64,000 nucleotides of DNA from Thiocystis violacea (GCF_016583575.1 NZ_NRRG01000026.1:1-64000), one strand, 5' to 3'. Shown: positions 42,150-51,838, numbered from the stretch's first letter. Made by a program: numbers and translations. Notes: generated by a model from the letters alone, not told the origin.

Positions 42150-42352
42150 GCCGCGATGACCTCCTCGCGGGTGATGTGCAGCCGAATCAGGCTGGGCATT
42201 TCAGCCTCATCGAAATGACAATGCACGGCGTCCCTGACCTGTTCATGCAGTGTGCTGAGGTCGTCCGCCTCGGTGAAGATGTCGGCCCCGACCGCGCGGG
42301 CGAGATAGCCGCCTTCCGGGGATTCCTCGACGATGAAATGGACTTGGGTCAT
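42146..42352 (-). CDS. hicB: HicB-like antitoxin (module 2, within cas operon)
   Basis: The 68-residue protein has only the HicB core: MTQVHFIVEESPEGGYLARAV, IFTEADDLSTLHEQVRDAV and SLIRLHITREEVI. It has no DNA-binding tail, so it cannot autoregulate as module 1 HicB can, and presumably depends on the cas promoter. It starts 14 bp after the cas7 stop; the ORF has an alternative start six codons earlier. Confidence 0.88.
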   Translation of the reverse strand: MTQVHFIVEESPEGGYLARAVGADIFTEADDLSTLHEQVRDAVHCHFDEAEMPSLIRLHITREEVIAA

Positions 42353-42366
42353 GGCATGCCTCCCAA

Positions 42367-43332
42367 TCAAACAAGAATCCGCAACTCGACACCCGGAAAG
42401 GCGTCCAGCCGGCCGGCGATCGGTGCCGTGATCCGGTAGTCGTCGATCCCGCGCGCCGGCGCGGTGGGATCCTTACGCGCGACCTGGATCAGCTCGAAGA
42501 GCTTGTGGGCTGGCGCGTTGCCCAGCTCGGAGTCGTGCTTGAAGACATAGAGCCCGCGCGTGGCCATCTCGCCGCGCGCGGCGGAGCGGTCGTGCTCGAA
42601 CATCTGGCCGAGCGCCTGCCAGAGCAGACCCAGGTCGTCCTCGTTGAAACCGGTCTGCTTGGCCAGGAAGGACGAGACGAAGCCGTGGGCGACGTAGAGA
42701 CCATAGGGGACGGTGTGCTTGCGGCCCATGGTGCGGTTGTCGCCGTCCTGTTTCAGCGCCTCGGCCTCGGTCGCGACCGCCATGCGGGTGATGGAATGCT
42801 CTTGGGAGATGATGGGGTCGATGGAGCGGGAGAAGGTCAGTTGCACCGGACCACGCACCTGACCGCAGTTGATGCCGAGAGACATGACCGCGCCGAAGGT
42901 GCGCACGTCGAAGAAATTCTGGCACATCCAGTCGCGCGCCTTGCCGACGCTGTCGCCGCTGCCCTTGCGCTTCTCCTTCTTTCCCGCCTTCTTCTCCGGA
43001 ACGGGCTCGACCAACTCCAGCGGTGGCGCTTCCGCATCCTCGGCATCCAGTTTCAGGGCGGAATAGGCGCGCTGGTGCTGAAGGTTGAGCACGGCCTTTT
43101 CACGCACATAGATCTCGAAGCGTTTCTCGCCGGGCGCGGGGTCGCGTTCGCCCTGGTCCTGGGTCAGGCCGACGAAGTTGCGCACCTTGCGCTTGAGACA
43201 GACATCCGTGACCAGGCCGTGGCCGGTCTCGGCGTCCAAGCGTGGCAGGTTGCCGGCATCCGGATCGCCGTTGGGGTTGCCGTCGCGCACGTCGAAGAGC
43301 AGGACGAAGTCGTAGCGGTTGGTCAGGCTCAT
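42367..43332 (-). CDS. cas7: Type I-C Cascade backbone protein Cas7
   Basis: The 321-residue protein of the Csd2 type starts [30 protein letters not shown], the family hallmark, and contains [13 protein letters not shown]. Known: Cas7 copies coat the crRNA spacer. Overlaps cas8c by ATGA. A charged insertion [17 protein letters not shown] lies near residues 110-126, common in this family. Confidence 0.97.
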   Translation of the reverse strand: MSLTNRYDFVLLFDVRDGNPNGDPDAGNLPRLDAETGHGLVTDVCLKRKVRNFVGLTQDQGERDPAPGEKRFEIYVREKAVLNLQHQRAYSALKLDAEDAEAPPLELVEPVPEKKAGKKEKRKGSGDSVGKARDWMCQNFFDVRTFGAVMSLGINCGQVRGPVQLTFSRSIDPIISQEHSITRMAVATEAEALKQDGDNRTMGRKHTVPYGLYVAHGFVSSFLAKQTGFNEDDLGLLWQALGQMFEHDRSAARGEMATRGLYVFKHDSELGNAPAHKLFELIQVARKDPTAPARGIDDYRITAPIAGRLDAFPGVELRILV

Positions 43333-45104
43333 GATTCTTGCTCCTTGTTGTCGGTCTTGTGCGCGGGCGATTCGGACTTGGTGAAGAAGGCTTGGCGCTG
43401 ATGGTAATAGCCAAGAGCGAAACGGCCCTGCTCCGGCAGCGCCAGATGGCGCGGAAAGTCCTCGACGTCGCTCAGGATCTCGCCCACCAGCCGCTCCATC
43501 TGGACCGCGCGGCCCGCGTTCAGCTTGCCGAGATGGTGGTTCTTAAGCCGCAGAAGGGTGGTGAAGACGGCCACCGGGGTGCTGGAGGCCGCGCCATAGT
43601 AGCGGTCGCGAATGGTGGCATTGAGTCCGGGGCTGGCTTCTTCCTGGATCTTCTCCAGGGTGGCGAAGAGTCGTCCGAGCCGATAGGCGGGATTGGGGTT
43701 GGCGGGGTCCAGCATGGGTTGGATCTCCTTGACTGAGTCCGAGCGGTCGCGGTTGGTGCGGCGGATGTCGCGGTTGAGCCACGCCTTGAGGATGGCCGCG
43801 CGCGGATAGGTCACACGCTGCTCGGCGCGCGAGCGCTGCACTGCGGCATTGAGCAGGGTGGCCGGGTAGCTCAGGTCTTCCAGCACCGCCCGCATCACAT
43901 CGCCGCCGAGGTTGGGCGGGATGTTGTCCGCCTTGCCCTGGACCGCGCACGACGCGAGCAGGCGGAAGAGCGACAGATGCTCCGGGTCGTTCGGCCCGCG
44001 CGCGATGCGTAGATCCTCGAAATGACGCTGGATGCGTCGCGCCAGATCGAGCGCCGGGGCGGTCTCCCAGAAACGGATGCTGATGCGCGCGGCGTTTGGC
44101 GCGAGCCCCAGGACATGGAAGCGGGTCGTTGGCTCGCCGACCGCGAATTGTCCGGTCTGGATGGCCTGGTAGAGCGCCTTGAGTGCATCCGCGCCGCGAT
44201 CCGGCTCATCCTTGGGCGGCTCGCCGAAGAGATCGGGGATCTGGGTTTCCAGATCATGGGCTTCCTCGGCCCAGAAGACGGTGGAGGCATCGCCGACCTG
44301 GATGCGCTGGCGCGAGCCTTTGCCAAGGAGGTGATTGAGGGCGGTGGTATAGGCGAACGAAGCCTGGAGACCAATCGGTGCATTCTCGCCGTTACGCTCT
44401 CGCTTGCCGTAGGATTCGAATGCGCGCGCATTGAACGAAACGATGTTCGCTCCCGAGGTTTGCCCACCCCAGACGTTCTTGATGACGGTTTCGTTCGAGG
44501 CAAGCGGCACACCGATCGCTCCGGTGACCAGACAATTGCCGCACAGCGGCGTCTCCGAATGTGTTAACGCCAACTTGGATTCATAGGCCGCACGAACTTG
44601 CGGGCGGGCATGGATGCTTTCGATGTCGGAAATGAGCCGGAACACCAAGACCGGATCTCGTTTGGCGAAATCCTCGCTGACTTCGAAGCGTTTGAGTAAC
44701 GGTGCAAGGCTGTCAGGCTTTGCCTGCAAGCCGGTGCAGAAATTTATAACCGCCGCCACTCCCGTATCACCGAGGTCGCCTACCCAGCTATGCATGGTCC
44801 CCAAGAAGGCCGTGATCTTCTTGTCGCCCTTGTTCCCGGTTCCAAACACGAAACTGGCGTTATCCCAAAGCAAGTTCGCATCCTGACCGCTATTGGTGTG
44901 TTTCATTGCTTGCTTGCCGATGGCTGGTACAAGCATGTCGCGGGAGATGGTCTTGCCCTGTTTCTGCTCGCCGACCGATTCGATGTTGATACATTGGCCC
45001 TGCTCATCTAGGACCAGCACGTAATCGACGCCACGACGTACCCAGCCCTCACATGGCAAGCCATCCGCGCGTTCGTAGTATCGTTGAAGCGCCTGAAGAA
45101 TCAT
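43329..45104 (-). CDS. cas8c: Type I-C Cascade large subunit Cas8c
   Basis: The 591-residue Csd1-type protein starts [20 protein letters not shown], with [10 protein letters not shown]-like N-terminus, [12 protein letters not shown]-type motif and a helical C-terminal region ending [14 protein letters not shown]. Known: it recognises the PAM and in type I-C an internal start can yield the small subunit Cas11c. ATG/GTG codons in the last third could serve; none is proven. Overlaps cas5 by ATGA. Confidence 0.96.
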   Translation of the reverse strand: MILQALQRYYERADGLPCEGWVRRGVDYVLVLDEQGQCINIESVGEQKQGKTISRDMLVPAIGKQAMKHTNSGQDANLLWDNASFVFGTGNKGDKKITAFLGTMHSWVGDLGDTGVAAVINFCTGLQAKPDSLAPLLKRFEVSEDFAKRDPVLVFRLISDIESIHARPQVRAAYESKLALTHSETPLCGNCLVTGAIGVPLASNETVIKNVWGGQTSGANIVSFNARAFESYGKRERNGENAPIGLQASFAYTTALNHLLGKGSRQRIQVGDASTVFWAEEAHDLETQIPDLFGEPPKDEPDRGADALKALYQAIQTGQFAVGEPTTRFHVLGLAPNAARISIRFWETAPALDLARRIQRHFEDLRIARGPNDPEHLSLFRLLASCAVQGKADNIPPNLGGDVMRAVLEDLSYPATLLNAAVQRSRAEQRVTYPRAAILKAWLNRDIRRTNRDRSDSVKEIQPMLDPANPNPAYRLGRLFATLEKIQEEASPGLNATIRDRYYGAASSTPVAVFTTLLRLKNHHLGKLNAGRAVQMERLVGEILSDVEDFPRHLALPEQGRFALGYYHQRQAFFTKSESPAHKTDNKEQES

Positions 45105-45766
45105 CCCCGCACCTCCTCGCTGTCCCAGGCCGGCACCGTGACGACACCCTTCTCCATGCTGGCGCGAAAGAAGCGGGGCTTGGGGTCGGCGGGGTTGCTG
45201 AAATCCAGGTCATGGAGCATGAAACCCAGATCGCGGCTCTCCGCGATGGGTGGCGGCTCGGCGGCGGGATCCCGGATCAGTCTGAAGGCCGCGGCGAACT
45301 CGCGGCAGCCGAGGTAGGGCTGATTGACGCATTGGCCCTTCTCGGCGCGTCGCTCGAACATCTCCTGGTACTTCCTCGGGTGCTCGTCGGCCCCGGCGTC
45401 GCGTTTGAGATGAAGTTCGGCATGGAGTCGATAGGCGACATCGCGCAGGAAGAGCCCCGCGCGTTGCTGGCGGTCGTCCTCGATATCGAGTCCCAGATCG
45501 CCGGTCCCCGTCCGCATCGCGGTCTCGACGTTTCGGCTGGAGACGATCCCGCCGACCTCGTTGCGGCGGAGGCTGATCCAGCGGATGGGGCGCAGCACCT
45601 CGATCCCGCGAACCTGCCACTGGATCTGGGGCTTCCAAAGGATGGCCTCGAAGATGGCGCGGGCGGAGGAGGGGGTGATGATGTCGTAGCTCACCCGCTC
45701 CACCTTCATCTCCGGCCGGGTGAAGCAGGCGTAATCGCCGCTGACTTCCAGGCAGTAGGTGTTCAT
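45101..45766 (-). CDS. cas5c: Type I-C crRNA-processing protein Cas5
   Basis: The 221-residue protein of the Cas5d type begins MNTYCLEVSGDYACFTRPEMK and continues YDIITPSSARAIFEAILWKP, the family signature. Known: in type I-C Cas5 replaces Cas6 and cuts the repeat RNA. It starts 72 bp after the hicB of module 3 and overlaps cas8c at its end. Confidence 0.97.
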   Translation of the reverse strand: MNTYCLEVSGDYACFTRPEMKVERVSYDIITPSSARAIFEAILWKPQIQWQVRGIEVLRPIRWISLRRNEVGGIVSSRNVETAMRTGTGDLGLDIEDDRQQRAGLFLRDVAYRLHAELHLKRDAGADEHPRKYQEMFERRAEKGQCVNQPYLGCREFAAAFRLIRDPAAEPPPIAESRDLGFMLHDLDFSNPADPKPRFFRASMEKGVVTVPAWDSEEVRG

Positions 45767-45838
45767 GCTCTCGGTCCTCCATGACTGACGGCAAGGGTCG
45801 TCGCCCGTCAGACGGTTGCGCGGCGGTCTAACACAGAT

Positions 45839-46177
45839 TTACTGCTGAGCGGCCTCTTTCAGCACCTTTGCCGCCCACTGATTGAGACTCAGACCGGCCG
45901 CTTGCGCCGCGACCAGCGCGGCGCCGTGGATTTCTGGCGGCACGCGCAGCATGAGTTTGCCGCTGGCGGGCTTGGTTGGCGCCACGCCGTGCTCCGCGCA
46001 GTCGCTCAGGTAGTCGTCCACGGCGTTCTCGAAGTCCCGGCGCAGCTCGGCGACGGTATCGCCGTGAAAGGTGATGCTGACTCTGTCCGGGAGCCCGAGC
46101 ACCTTGCCCCAGAAGATGTCGTCGCGTTCGTCGAAGTCGATGCGGGCCGTGTAGCCCTTGTAGGTCATGCCGTTCAT
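45839..46177 (-). CDS. hicB: HicB antitoxin (module 3, between cas3 and cas5)
   Basis: The 112-residue protein has a HicB core (YKGYTARIDFDERDDIFWGKVLGL, ITFHGDTVAELRRDFENAVDDYLSDC) and a C-terminal ribbon-helix-helix (GKLMLRVPPEIHGAALVAAQ, LSLNQWAAKVL). The RHH would bind the palindromic operator seen upstream. ATG at 46177 has GGAG upstream. Overlaps the hicA stop by ATGA. Longer antisense-like upstream frame rejected. Confidence 0.93.
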   Translation of the reverse strand: MNGMTYKGYTARIDFDERDDIFWGKVLGLPDRVSITFHGDTVAELRRDFENAVDDYLSDCAEHGVAPTKPASGKLMLRVPPEIHGAALVAAQAAGLSLNQWAAKVLKEAAQQ

Positions 46178-46428
46178 GGTGTCTCTCCGAGCGCAGCGAG
46201 CCAGTGGCGGATCTCCTCGATCTGGTACTTCTTGGCATCCTTGCCCGGATGTGGGCGATGGGCGTTCTTGATGCCATCCCTCAGCCGCAACGACACCCGC
46301 GAGCCGTTCCCTTCCCGGACTTCCCCACCCAGCGCGATGACCAACGCCTCGATGTCGGCGAAGCGGATCGAGGCCGATGTCGGCGTGGCGAAGATGGCTT
46401 CCAGGGTCTTGCGATGCCGGCTGTTCAT
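46174..46428 (-). CDS. hicA: HicA-family toxin (module 3), His replaced by Arg
   Basis: The 84-residue protein starts MNSRHRKTLEAIFATPTSAS and contains IEALVIALGGEVREGNGSRVSLRLRDG and KYQIEEIRHWLA. The usual GSH catalytic motif reads GSR here, as in one HicA subgroup, so the chemistry may differ or be lost. It begins after an operator palindrome, 126 bp downstream of cas3. Two in-frame Met codons precede the chosen start. Confidence 0.88.
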   Translation of the reverse strand: MNSRHRKTLEAIFATPTSASIRFADIEALVIALGGEVREGNGSRVSLRLRDGIKNAHRPHPGKDAKKYQIEEIRHWLAALGETP

Positions 46429-46460
46429 GAGGCACATCATCCTTAATTGCGGCGTTATCT

Positions 46461-46479
46461 GCAATCATATAGTGATTGC
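46461..46479 (-). promoter_or_regulatory. Palindromic operator of hicAB module 3
   Basis: A perfect inverted repeat GCAATCA-TATAG-TGATTGC lies 33 bp upstream of the hicA start, in an AT-rich patch inside the cas3-hicA gap. It is the natural site for the RHH domain of the module's HicB. Confidence 0.7.
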
Positions 46480-46554
46480 GTCATGATGTGGCGTACGTTG
46501 TTCCGATCGGTTATGACACGGCTCCAAAGAGGCGTTTATGGCTCGGGATCGGTC

Positions 46555-48801
46555 TCACACCATCAAGATCGCCCCCGAATCGGCGCCCTCCGGCAACAAC
46601 CCGAGGCGTGCGTCATAAAGTGTATCGCTGACCTGGACGAAGAGTCCGGGAATGACCTCTTCCAGATCGCCCTGGCCCATGAGCCGCAGCGCCTCCCGCC
46701 GGGGGATGTTGACCGTGTAGCGCTGGAGCTTGCGCATCAGCCAGCGTTCCGGGCCGTCCTTGCGCAGTGTCCTGAGTAGGACATCGATGGTCGCGCCAGC
46801 GCCATCGGGTCCGGGGTAGAGCACGATCACCGGCGCGCTGTCCTCGTCCTGGATGAGACGGAAACGCTTGGCGGCGGTTTGGAAGTTGATCGCCAATGAG
46901 CGGCCGTCCACCGTCAGCAGCTCACCGATGCGCTGCTCGTCGAGATCGCAGGCGTGATAGAGCCGCTCGAAATAGCGGTCGAAGAGTGCGCGGTCGAGCG
47001 GATCGCGCGATTCGCCGTGCAGGGTGCCGATGGTGGCGTCGATGCCACGCTTGACCATGTCCGGCAGCCGGCCGTGCGGCGGGACGAAGATCACGACCTC
47101 GCCCCGTTCGGCCCGGCCTTCGCGGTTGCAGCGCCCGGCGGCCTGGGCGATGGAATCCAGACCCGCGAGGGCGCGGTAGACGACGGGGAAATCCAGATCG
47201 ACCCCGGCCTCCACCAACTGAGTGCTGATGACGCGGGTCGGAGTGCCCGCCTTCAGCCGGGCCTTGATCTCGGCGATGATCCGCGAGCGATGCGCGCCGC
47301 AGAGCAGCGCCGAGAGGTGCAGGGTGTCGGGCGGCATCAGCCGGAACAGCTCGCGGGCGTGCCGACGGGTGTTGACGATGGCGAGCACGCTGGCGTGCTC
47401 CATCAGGCGTTGGGCCAGCGACTCCCAGGACTCCGGGCTGTGCCAATCCGCCGGCAGACGGACCTCGACCCGCTTGAGCTGCCGATAGAGCGCGTCCGGG
47501 TCGGGGATGATCTCGCGTACATCCTCCAGACCGTTGAGGTTGCGTTGCGGGTCGACGTATTGGCGACTGGCCAACGCGGGCTGGGTCGCGGTCGAGAGGA
47601 CGATGCTCACCCCATAGTGCTGGGTCAGGAGCTTGAGCACGCCAAGGATCGGCTGGAGAAAGGCCGGCGGCAGCAGTTGGGCCTCGTCGATGACCACTAC
47701 GCTATCGACCAGATTGTGCAGCTTGCGGCAACGCGAGGTGCGGGCGGCGAACAGCGACTCGAAGAACTGGACGCTGGTGGTGACGATGATGGGCGCATCC
47801 CAGTTCTCGCAGGCCAGACGGCTCCTCTGGGTCTCGTCCTCGGGTCTGGACTCGGCGTTGCTGTGATGCTCGATGACGGCCTCGCCAAAGATGCTGCGGA
47901 AGACATCGGCGGTCTGCTCGATGATGCTGGTGTAGGGGATGACATAGAGGATGCGCCGCTTGCCGAAGCGCCGTGCGTGCTCCAGGGCGAAGGCCATGCT
48001 CGCCAGCGTCTTGCCCCCGCCGGTCGGGACGGTGAGCGAGAAGAGCCCCGGCGCTTCCGCAGCCATGGTTCGGCAAGCGTGCAGGATCTCGGCGCGCAGA
48101 CGGTTGACCGGGGTCGGATCGGCGTCGGCCGTCAGCTCCGCCATCGCGCGATCGAAGCGGACAAGCAGGCAGGACAGGTTCGTCGGGATGCCGCGCCGCT
48201 GCGCCTTCCCTGGGTCCATGAAGGCTTCGGTGTCGAGGAAATCGGCATCGACCAGACAGGAAAACAGCATCCGCACCCAGAGCGCGAAGCCATCCCGGCC
48301 GCCGGGGATGGCGTTCAGGTTCGGCTGGAAGCCACGGGTGTCGAGGATGTCCGGCGGCGGGTGCTGGGCCAGGCTCTCCGCCAACTCCGTGCGTCCGTTC
48401 TCTTCGTCGAGTCGCGCCTCCAAACCTCCCGACCAGTCATGCAGCCCGGCGTGATGGCTGGCGATCAGATAGGCCAGGACACGTCCGAGCGGCCCCAGCC
48501 GCTCGATCGCCCAGAGCGCCCCGGCGGTCGAGTGCGGCGCGCGGCCGGGTCGGCCTTCGATATGGGCGTTCCGCGCCTCCAGACCGGTGACGGCGCGGAT
48601 GTAGCGCTGGAAGGGTGGCCGGTATTTCCCAAGATCGTGCCAGCGTCCGGCGAGTTCCGCCCAGGCGGATGCGCCGAATGGCGTGGCGAATCGGGCCGCG
48701 AGGCCGGCGACGGCCTGGAGATGTTCGTCCAGCGGATGTAGCCGCCAGTTGCCGCTGTCATCCGGGATGGCGTGCGCGATTGGACTGGTGTCATGTGTCA
48801 T
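46555..48801 (-). CDS. cas3: CRISPR-associated nuclease-helicase Cas3
   Basis: In this 748-residue protein, the N-terminal HD nuclease has WHDLGKYRPPF (His-Asp at 55-56) and later histidines; the helicase has Walker A VPTGGGKTLAS (about 260), VVIDEAQLLPP (about 370), ILSTATQP-like motif III (VLSTATQPAL), and motif VI AQAAGRCNREG. Known: Cas3 unwinds and shreds DNA bound by Cascade. ATG 48801 has GGAG upstream; earlier frame extension to 49419 overlaps another gene and is rejected. Confidence 0.97.
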   Translation of the reverse strand: MTHDTSPIAHAIPDDSGNWRLHPLDEHLQAVAGLAARFATPFGASAWAELAGRWHDLGKYRPPFQRYIRAVTGLEARNAHIEGRPGRAPHSTAGALWAIERLGPLGRVLAYLIASHHAGLHDWSGGLEARLDEENGRTELAESLAQHPPPDILDTRGFQPNLNAIPGGRDGFALWVRMLFSCLVDADFLDTEAFMDPGKAQRRGIPTNLSCLLVRFDRAMAELTADADPTPVNRLRAEILHACRTMAAEAPGLFSLTVPTGGGKTLASMAFALEHARRFGKRRILYVIPYTSIIEQTADVFRSIFGEAVIEHHSNAESRPEDETQRSRLACENWDAPIIVTTSVQFFESLFAARTSRCRKLHNLVDSVVVIDEAQLLPPAFLQPILGVLKLLTQHYGVSIVLSTATQPALASRQYVDPQRNLNGLEDVREIIPDPDALYRQLKRVEVRLPADWHSPESWESLAQRLMEHASVLAIVNTRRHARELFRLMPPDTLHLSALLCGAHRSRIIAEIKARLKAGTPTRVISTQLVEAGVDLDFPVVYRALAGLDSIAQAAGRCNREGRAERGEVVIFVPPHGRLPDMVKRGIDATIGTLHGESRDPLDRALFDRYFERLYHACDLDEQRIGELLTVDGRSLAINFQTAAKRFRLIQDEDSAPVIVLYPGPDGAGATIDVLLRTLRKDGPERWLMRKLQRYTVNIPRREALRLMGQGDLEEVIPGLFVQVSDTLYDARLGLLPEGADSGAILMV

Positions 48802-48833
48802 GCGGGCTCCTTGTCTTCGCATTCGCGCCGGGC

Positions 48834-50984
48834 TCAGTGGGGATTGAGGTTCCACTCGGGGTGCGTCATGGCCTGGTCCGGCAAGCCGCTCGCGGCACCG
48901 CCCGAGGCTCTGGCCCAGTCGATGAATGGCGCGGGCGGTAGCGGTGGCGCGATGAAGTAGCCCTGGAGCCGGTCGCATCCCTGCTCCAGGAGATGCCGCC
49001 ATTGCGGCAGGGTCTCGACGCCCTGGCCGATTGTTTCGATGCCCAACTGCTTGGCCAGCGCGATCAGTGTCGCGGTGATGAGGGCGTCGTTGGGGTTGGT
49101 CGCGGCGCCCTGGATGAAGCCGCGATCGATCTTGAGTCCCCGTACCGAGAGCCGATGCAGGTAGGCCAGGGACGAGTAGCCGGTGCCGAAATTGTCGATG
49201 ACCAGCCGAACGCCGAGCCGCCGCAACCGTTCCAGCGCCGCATGGCCGTCGTGCGCGTTGAGCAGGGTGCGCTCGGTGATCTCGATGTCCAGCGCGTCCG
49301 CCTCCAGTCCGTTCTCCTGGAGAATCCGCTCGATGAGCGCGCTCAGGTCGGGTTGCGCCAGTTGTCGGATCGAGAGGTTGATGGCCAGTCGCAGATCCGG
49401 CAGGTCGCTGGCGCGCCAATGGGCTAGGGCGCGGCAGGCGTCGGTGAGGATCCAGACCGTCAGCCGGGTGATCAGGCCGCTGTCTTCCAGGAGCGGGATG
49501 AACTCGTCGGGTTGGATGACTTCATCGCGGTCGCGCCAGCGCAGCAGGGCTTCGACGCCGACCAGACGCCCGGAACGGGCCTCGATCTGGGGCTGGTAGT
49601 GGAGTTCGAACGCCTGCTGGTCGATGGCCGCCAGGAGGGTCCGCTCCAGGCTGATGCGGTCGTTGGCGTGCCTGTCGAGTTCGGGCGTGAAACAGCGGTA
49701 GGCGTTCTTGCCGTCGTGCTTGGCCTGATACATGGCCGTGTCGGCATTGCGCAGCAGATCGTCCGGGGCCGTGCCGTCCCTGGGATAGAGGGTGAGGCCG
49801 ATACTGGCCGATAAATGGAGCTGGTGCTCGTGGATCCGATAGGGCCGTTCCAGAACGCTCAGCAGTTTGGCGGCCAGGGCCTCGACATCCCGGTCATCCT
49901 GGACGCCCTCGGCGAGCACGGTGAACTCATCGCCGCCGAGTCGGGCAACGGTGTCGCTGGCGCGCACGGTTTCGCGCAGGCGGGCGCCGACCAGTTTGAG
50001 GATTTCATCCCCCAGTCCGTGTCCCAGGGTGTCGTTGATCGCCTTGAAGCCGTCCAGATCGAGAAACAGCAGTCCGATCTGACGACCGCCGCGTTCGGCG
50101 GCGTGCAGGGCATGGCGCAGCCGATCCTGGAACAGGTGTCGGTTGGGCAGTCCGGTGAGGCTGTCGTAGTTGGCCAGGTGCCGCATGCGTCGGTGCGTGA
50201 CCTTGAGTTCCTTGGCCATGGTGTTGAGCGCCAGGGCCAGGTGCCCCAGTTCGTCGTTGCTGCGCACGTTCAGGACGACGTCGAGATTGCCGCTGGCGCA
50301 CGACTCGGCGGCCGCGACCATCTCGGAGATCGGCTGGCTGAAGGAGCGCGAGAGCCGCTGGATGAGAATCGCGGCGATCAGACCCAAGAGCAGGAAGGTG
50401 AAGCCGGCGCCAAGCAGCAGCGAGCGGCTCGCGCGTTCCCACTGGCTCGTAACCTCTTGATCGAGCACCCGCAACGAGGTTCGCAGGGCCACGTTCGACA
50501 GCTCCAGGACCGCGTAGCCGGCGATCCGCTGGCCCTCGCCGATCATGAAACTCAAGCGGCTGAACTCCGGCCGGGCATCGAGCAGCGGCTGCTGGGGCAG
50601 GAGATCCGTCGGGATCGGCAGGATCCGGCCGCGTCTGGCGTTGGCGACGGTTCCGTCGGTCAGGATGCGTTTGTCGAGACCGGCGATGATGAAGGACCGG
50701 ATCGGCAGCCAGCTCTTGACCCGGTCGATTTCCTGGTTGAGTCCCTGGATATCCGCCTCGACGAGCCGCGGGAAGAGGTGCGCGCTCAGATAGCCCGCGC
50801 TGTTGAGCAGCACGTTCTTTTCATTCAGCGTTTGCGTCTCCTCGAAGGCGCCCTGGATGCGTGGACGCAGCTCATCGAGCATCCTGTAGCCGAGCCATCC
50901 GGTCAGCGACAGCATCACGACCATGAGCCCCGCCAACAGCAGGGTGAAACGGAGCGCCAGACGACCTCGGATAGTGCGAAGCAT
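48834..50984 (-). CDS. Sensor GGDEF-EAL c-di-GMP protein
   Basis: The 716-residue protein has a membrane segment near 10-32, a periplasmic sensor (about 33-175), a second membrane segment near 190-207, a HAMP region (SQPISEMVAAAESCASGNLD), GGDEF with intact RLGGDEF and RxxD site (RASD), and EAL (VEALLRW) with DNFGTGYSSLAYL. Both catalytic sites look intact, so it may make or degrade c-di-GMP. It lies 32 bp upstream of cas3 on the same strand, which may place it at the head of the cas transcript. Confidence 0.94.
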   Translation of the reverse strand: MLRTIRGRLALRFTLLLAGLMVVMLSLTGWLGYRMLDELRPRIQGAFEETQTLNEKNVLLNSAGYLSAHLFPRLVEADIQGLNQEIDRVKSWLPIRSFIIAGLDKRILTDGTVANARRGRILPIPTDLLPQQPLLDARPEFSRLSFMIGEGQRIAGYAVLELSNVALRTSLRVLDQEVTSQWERASRSLLLGAGFTFLLLGLIAAILIQRLSRSFSQPISEMVAAAESCASGNLDVVLNVRSNDELGHLALALNTMAKELKVTHRRMRHLANYDSLTGLPNRHLFQDRLRHALHAAERGGRQIGLLFLDLDGFKAINDTLGHGLGDEILKLVGARLRETVRASDTVARLGGDEFTVLAEGVQDDRDVEALAAKLLSVLERPYRIHEHQLHLSASIGLTLYPRDGTAPDDLLRNADTAMYQAKHDGKNAYRCFTPELDRHANDRISLERTLLAAIDQQAFELHYQPQIEARSGRLVGVEALLRWRDRDEVIQPDEFIPLLEDSGLITRLTVWILTDACRALAHWRASDLPDLRLAINLSIRQLAQPDLSALIERILQENGLEADALDIEITERTLLNAHDGHAALERLRRLGVRLVIDNFGTGYSSLAYLHRLSVRGLKIDRGFIQGAATNPNDALITATLIALAKQLGIETIGQGVETLPQWRHLLEQGCDRLQGYFIAPPLPPAPFIDWARASGGAASGLPDQAMTHPEWNLNPH

Positions 50985-51160
50985 GGTTCGACGTTCGATC
51001 CCTTGAATCTTGATGCCTCCTGTCGTGCCGAGTGGGCGCGACTCCCGGACGCTCCCTGGCGAAGCCGAGCCGGGAGTCAGGGGACCATTCTAAGGCAAGA
51101 CGCCGATGGGGGAGGCGGCGCGCGCCGGGTGGGGCGCGACCAAAAGTGATTCCTAAGGGT

Positions 51161-51213
51161 GCTCGGAGCGTAGAGGATGGGCAGGCTTCGCTTTACTCGT
51201 CCTCCTCTACGGG
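51161..51213. repeat. Interspersed palindromic repeat, copy 5 (diverged)
   Basis: GCTCGGAGCGTAGAGGATGG, GCAGGCTTCGCTTTACTCGT, CCTCCTCTAC: same layout as the family with more mismatches. It lies between the sensor GGDEF-EAL gene and the DUF3775 gene. Confidence 0.6.
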
Positions 51214-51251
51214 TGATGGCGCGGTGCGCATCGCTTGCGGTCGCATCCGGG

Positions 51252-51641
51252 TCAGTCCTGGCAGGAATAGCCGTGCGCGATCAGACCTTCCTCCAGATCG
51301 TCCGAGACCATGGGGTGCGAGAGCAGATAGCCGGCGGCGTTGAGCGAGTAATCGCCGATGGCGTCGTCCACCGCGCTCTCCCACTCCTCGATGCCGTAGT
51401 CGCCCCGACCCAGCCACATGAGCGCCACCAGTTCCGCGCGCTGGCGCTCGCTCATACCGCCGATCGCGTGGGTCATTTCAAGCAGGGTGTAATCGTCGCT
51501 GTGATCGGCGAGGAGTTGGAGCGCCCAGTCCTCGGTTGGGCTGGCTGGCGAATCCGGTAGCACCACCTCTTCCTTGGCTTGGAATTCTCGTGCCTTCTCG
51601 ATGATGTGGCACAGTGTTTCGAGTTTGATATGAAGCCTCAT
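51252..51641 (-). CDS. DUF3775 protein
   Basis: The 129-residue acidic soluble protein has KLETLCHIIEKAREFQAKE at the start and the family core LLEMTHAIGGMSERQRAELVALMWLGRGDY, then a LSHPMVSDDLEEGL end. Known: DUF3775 proteins are widespread in alpha- and gammaproteobacteria with unknown function. Start at ATG 51641 after GGAACC; the longer frame upstream is discarded. No operon partner. Confidence 0.9.
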   Translation of the reverse strand: MRLHIKLETLCHIIEKAREFQAKEEVVLPDSPASPTEDWALQLLADHSDDYTLLEMTHAIGGMSERQRAELVALMWLGRGDYGIEEWESAVDDAIGDYSLNAAGYLLSHPMVSDDLEEGLIAHGYSCQD

Positions 51642-51838
51642 CCGAGGTTCCTCCCAGTGGCGGCCTTCCCCCAGGCGTCGCGCCGCGCGCGGCCTTAAGG
51701 GAAGCCTTCGGACCCCGAGTTTACTCCGATCGCGCGGCGGACCGGTTGGGACTGGCGCACGCTTTCGCAAGCCCTGTGCCTGGCCCCGTTCGTCCCTATG
51801 TTGCATGAATATGGCCTTGGGATGGACGGCGGCTTCGC

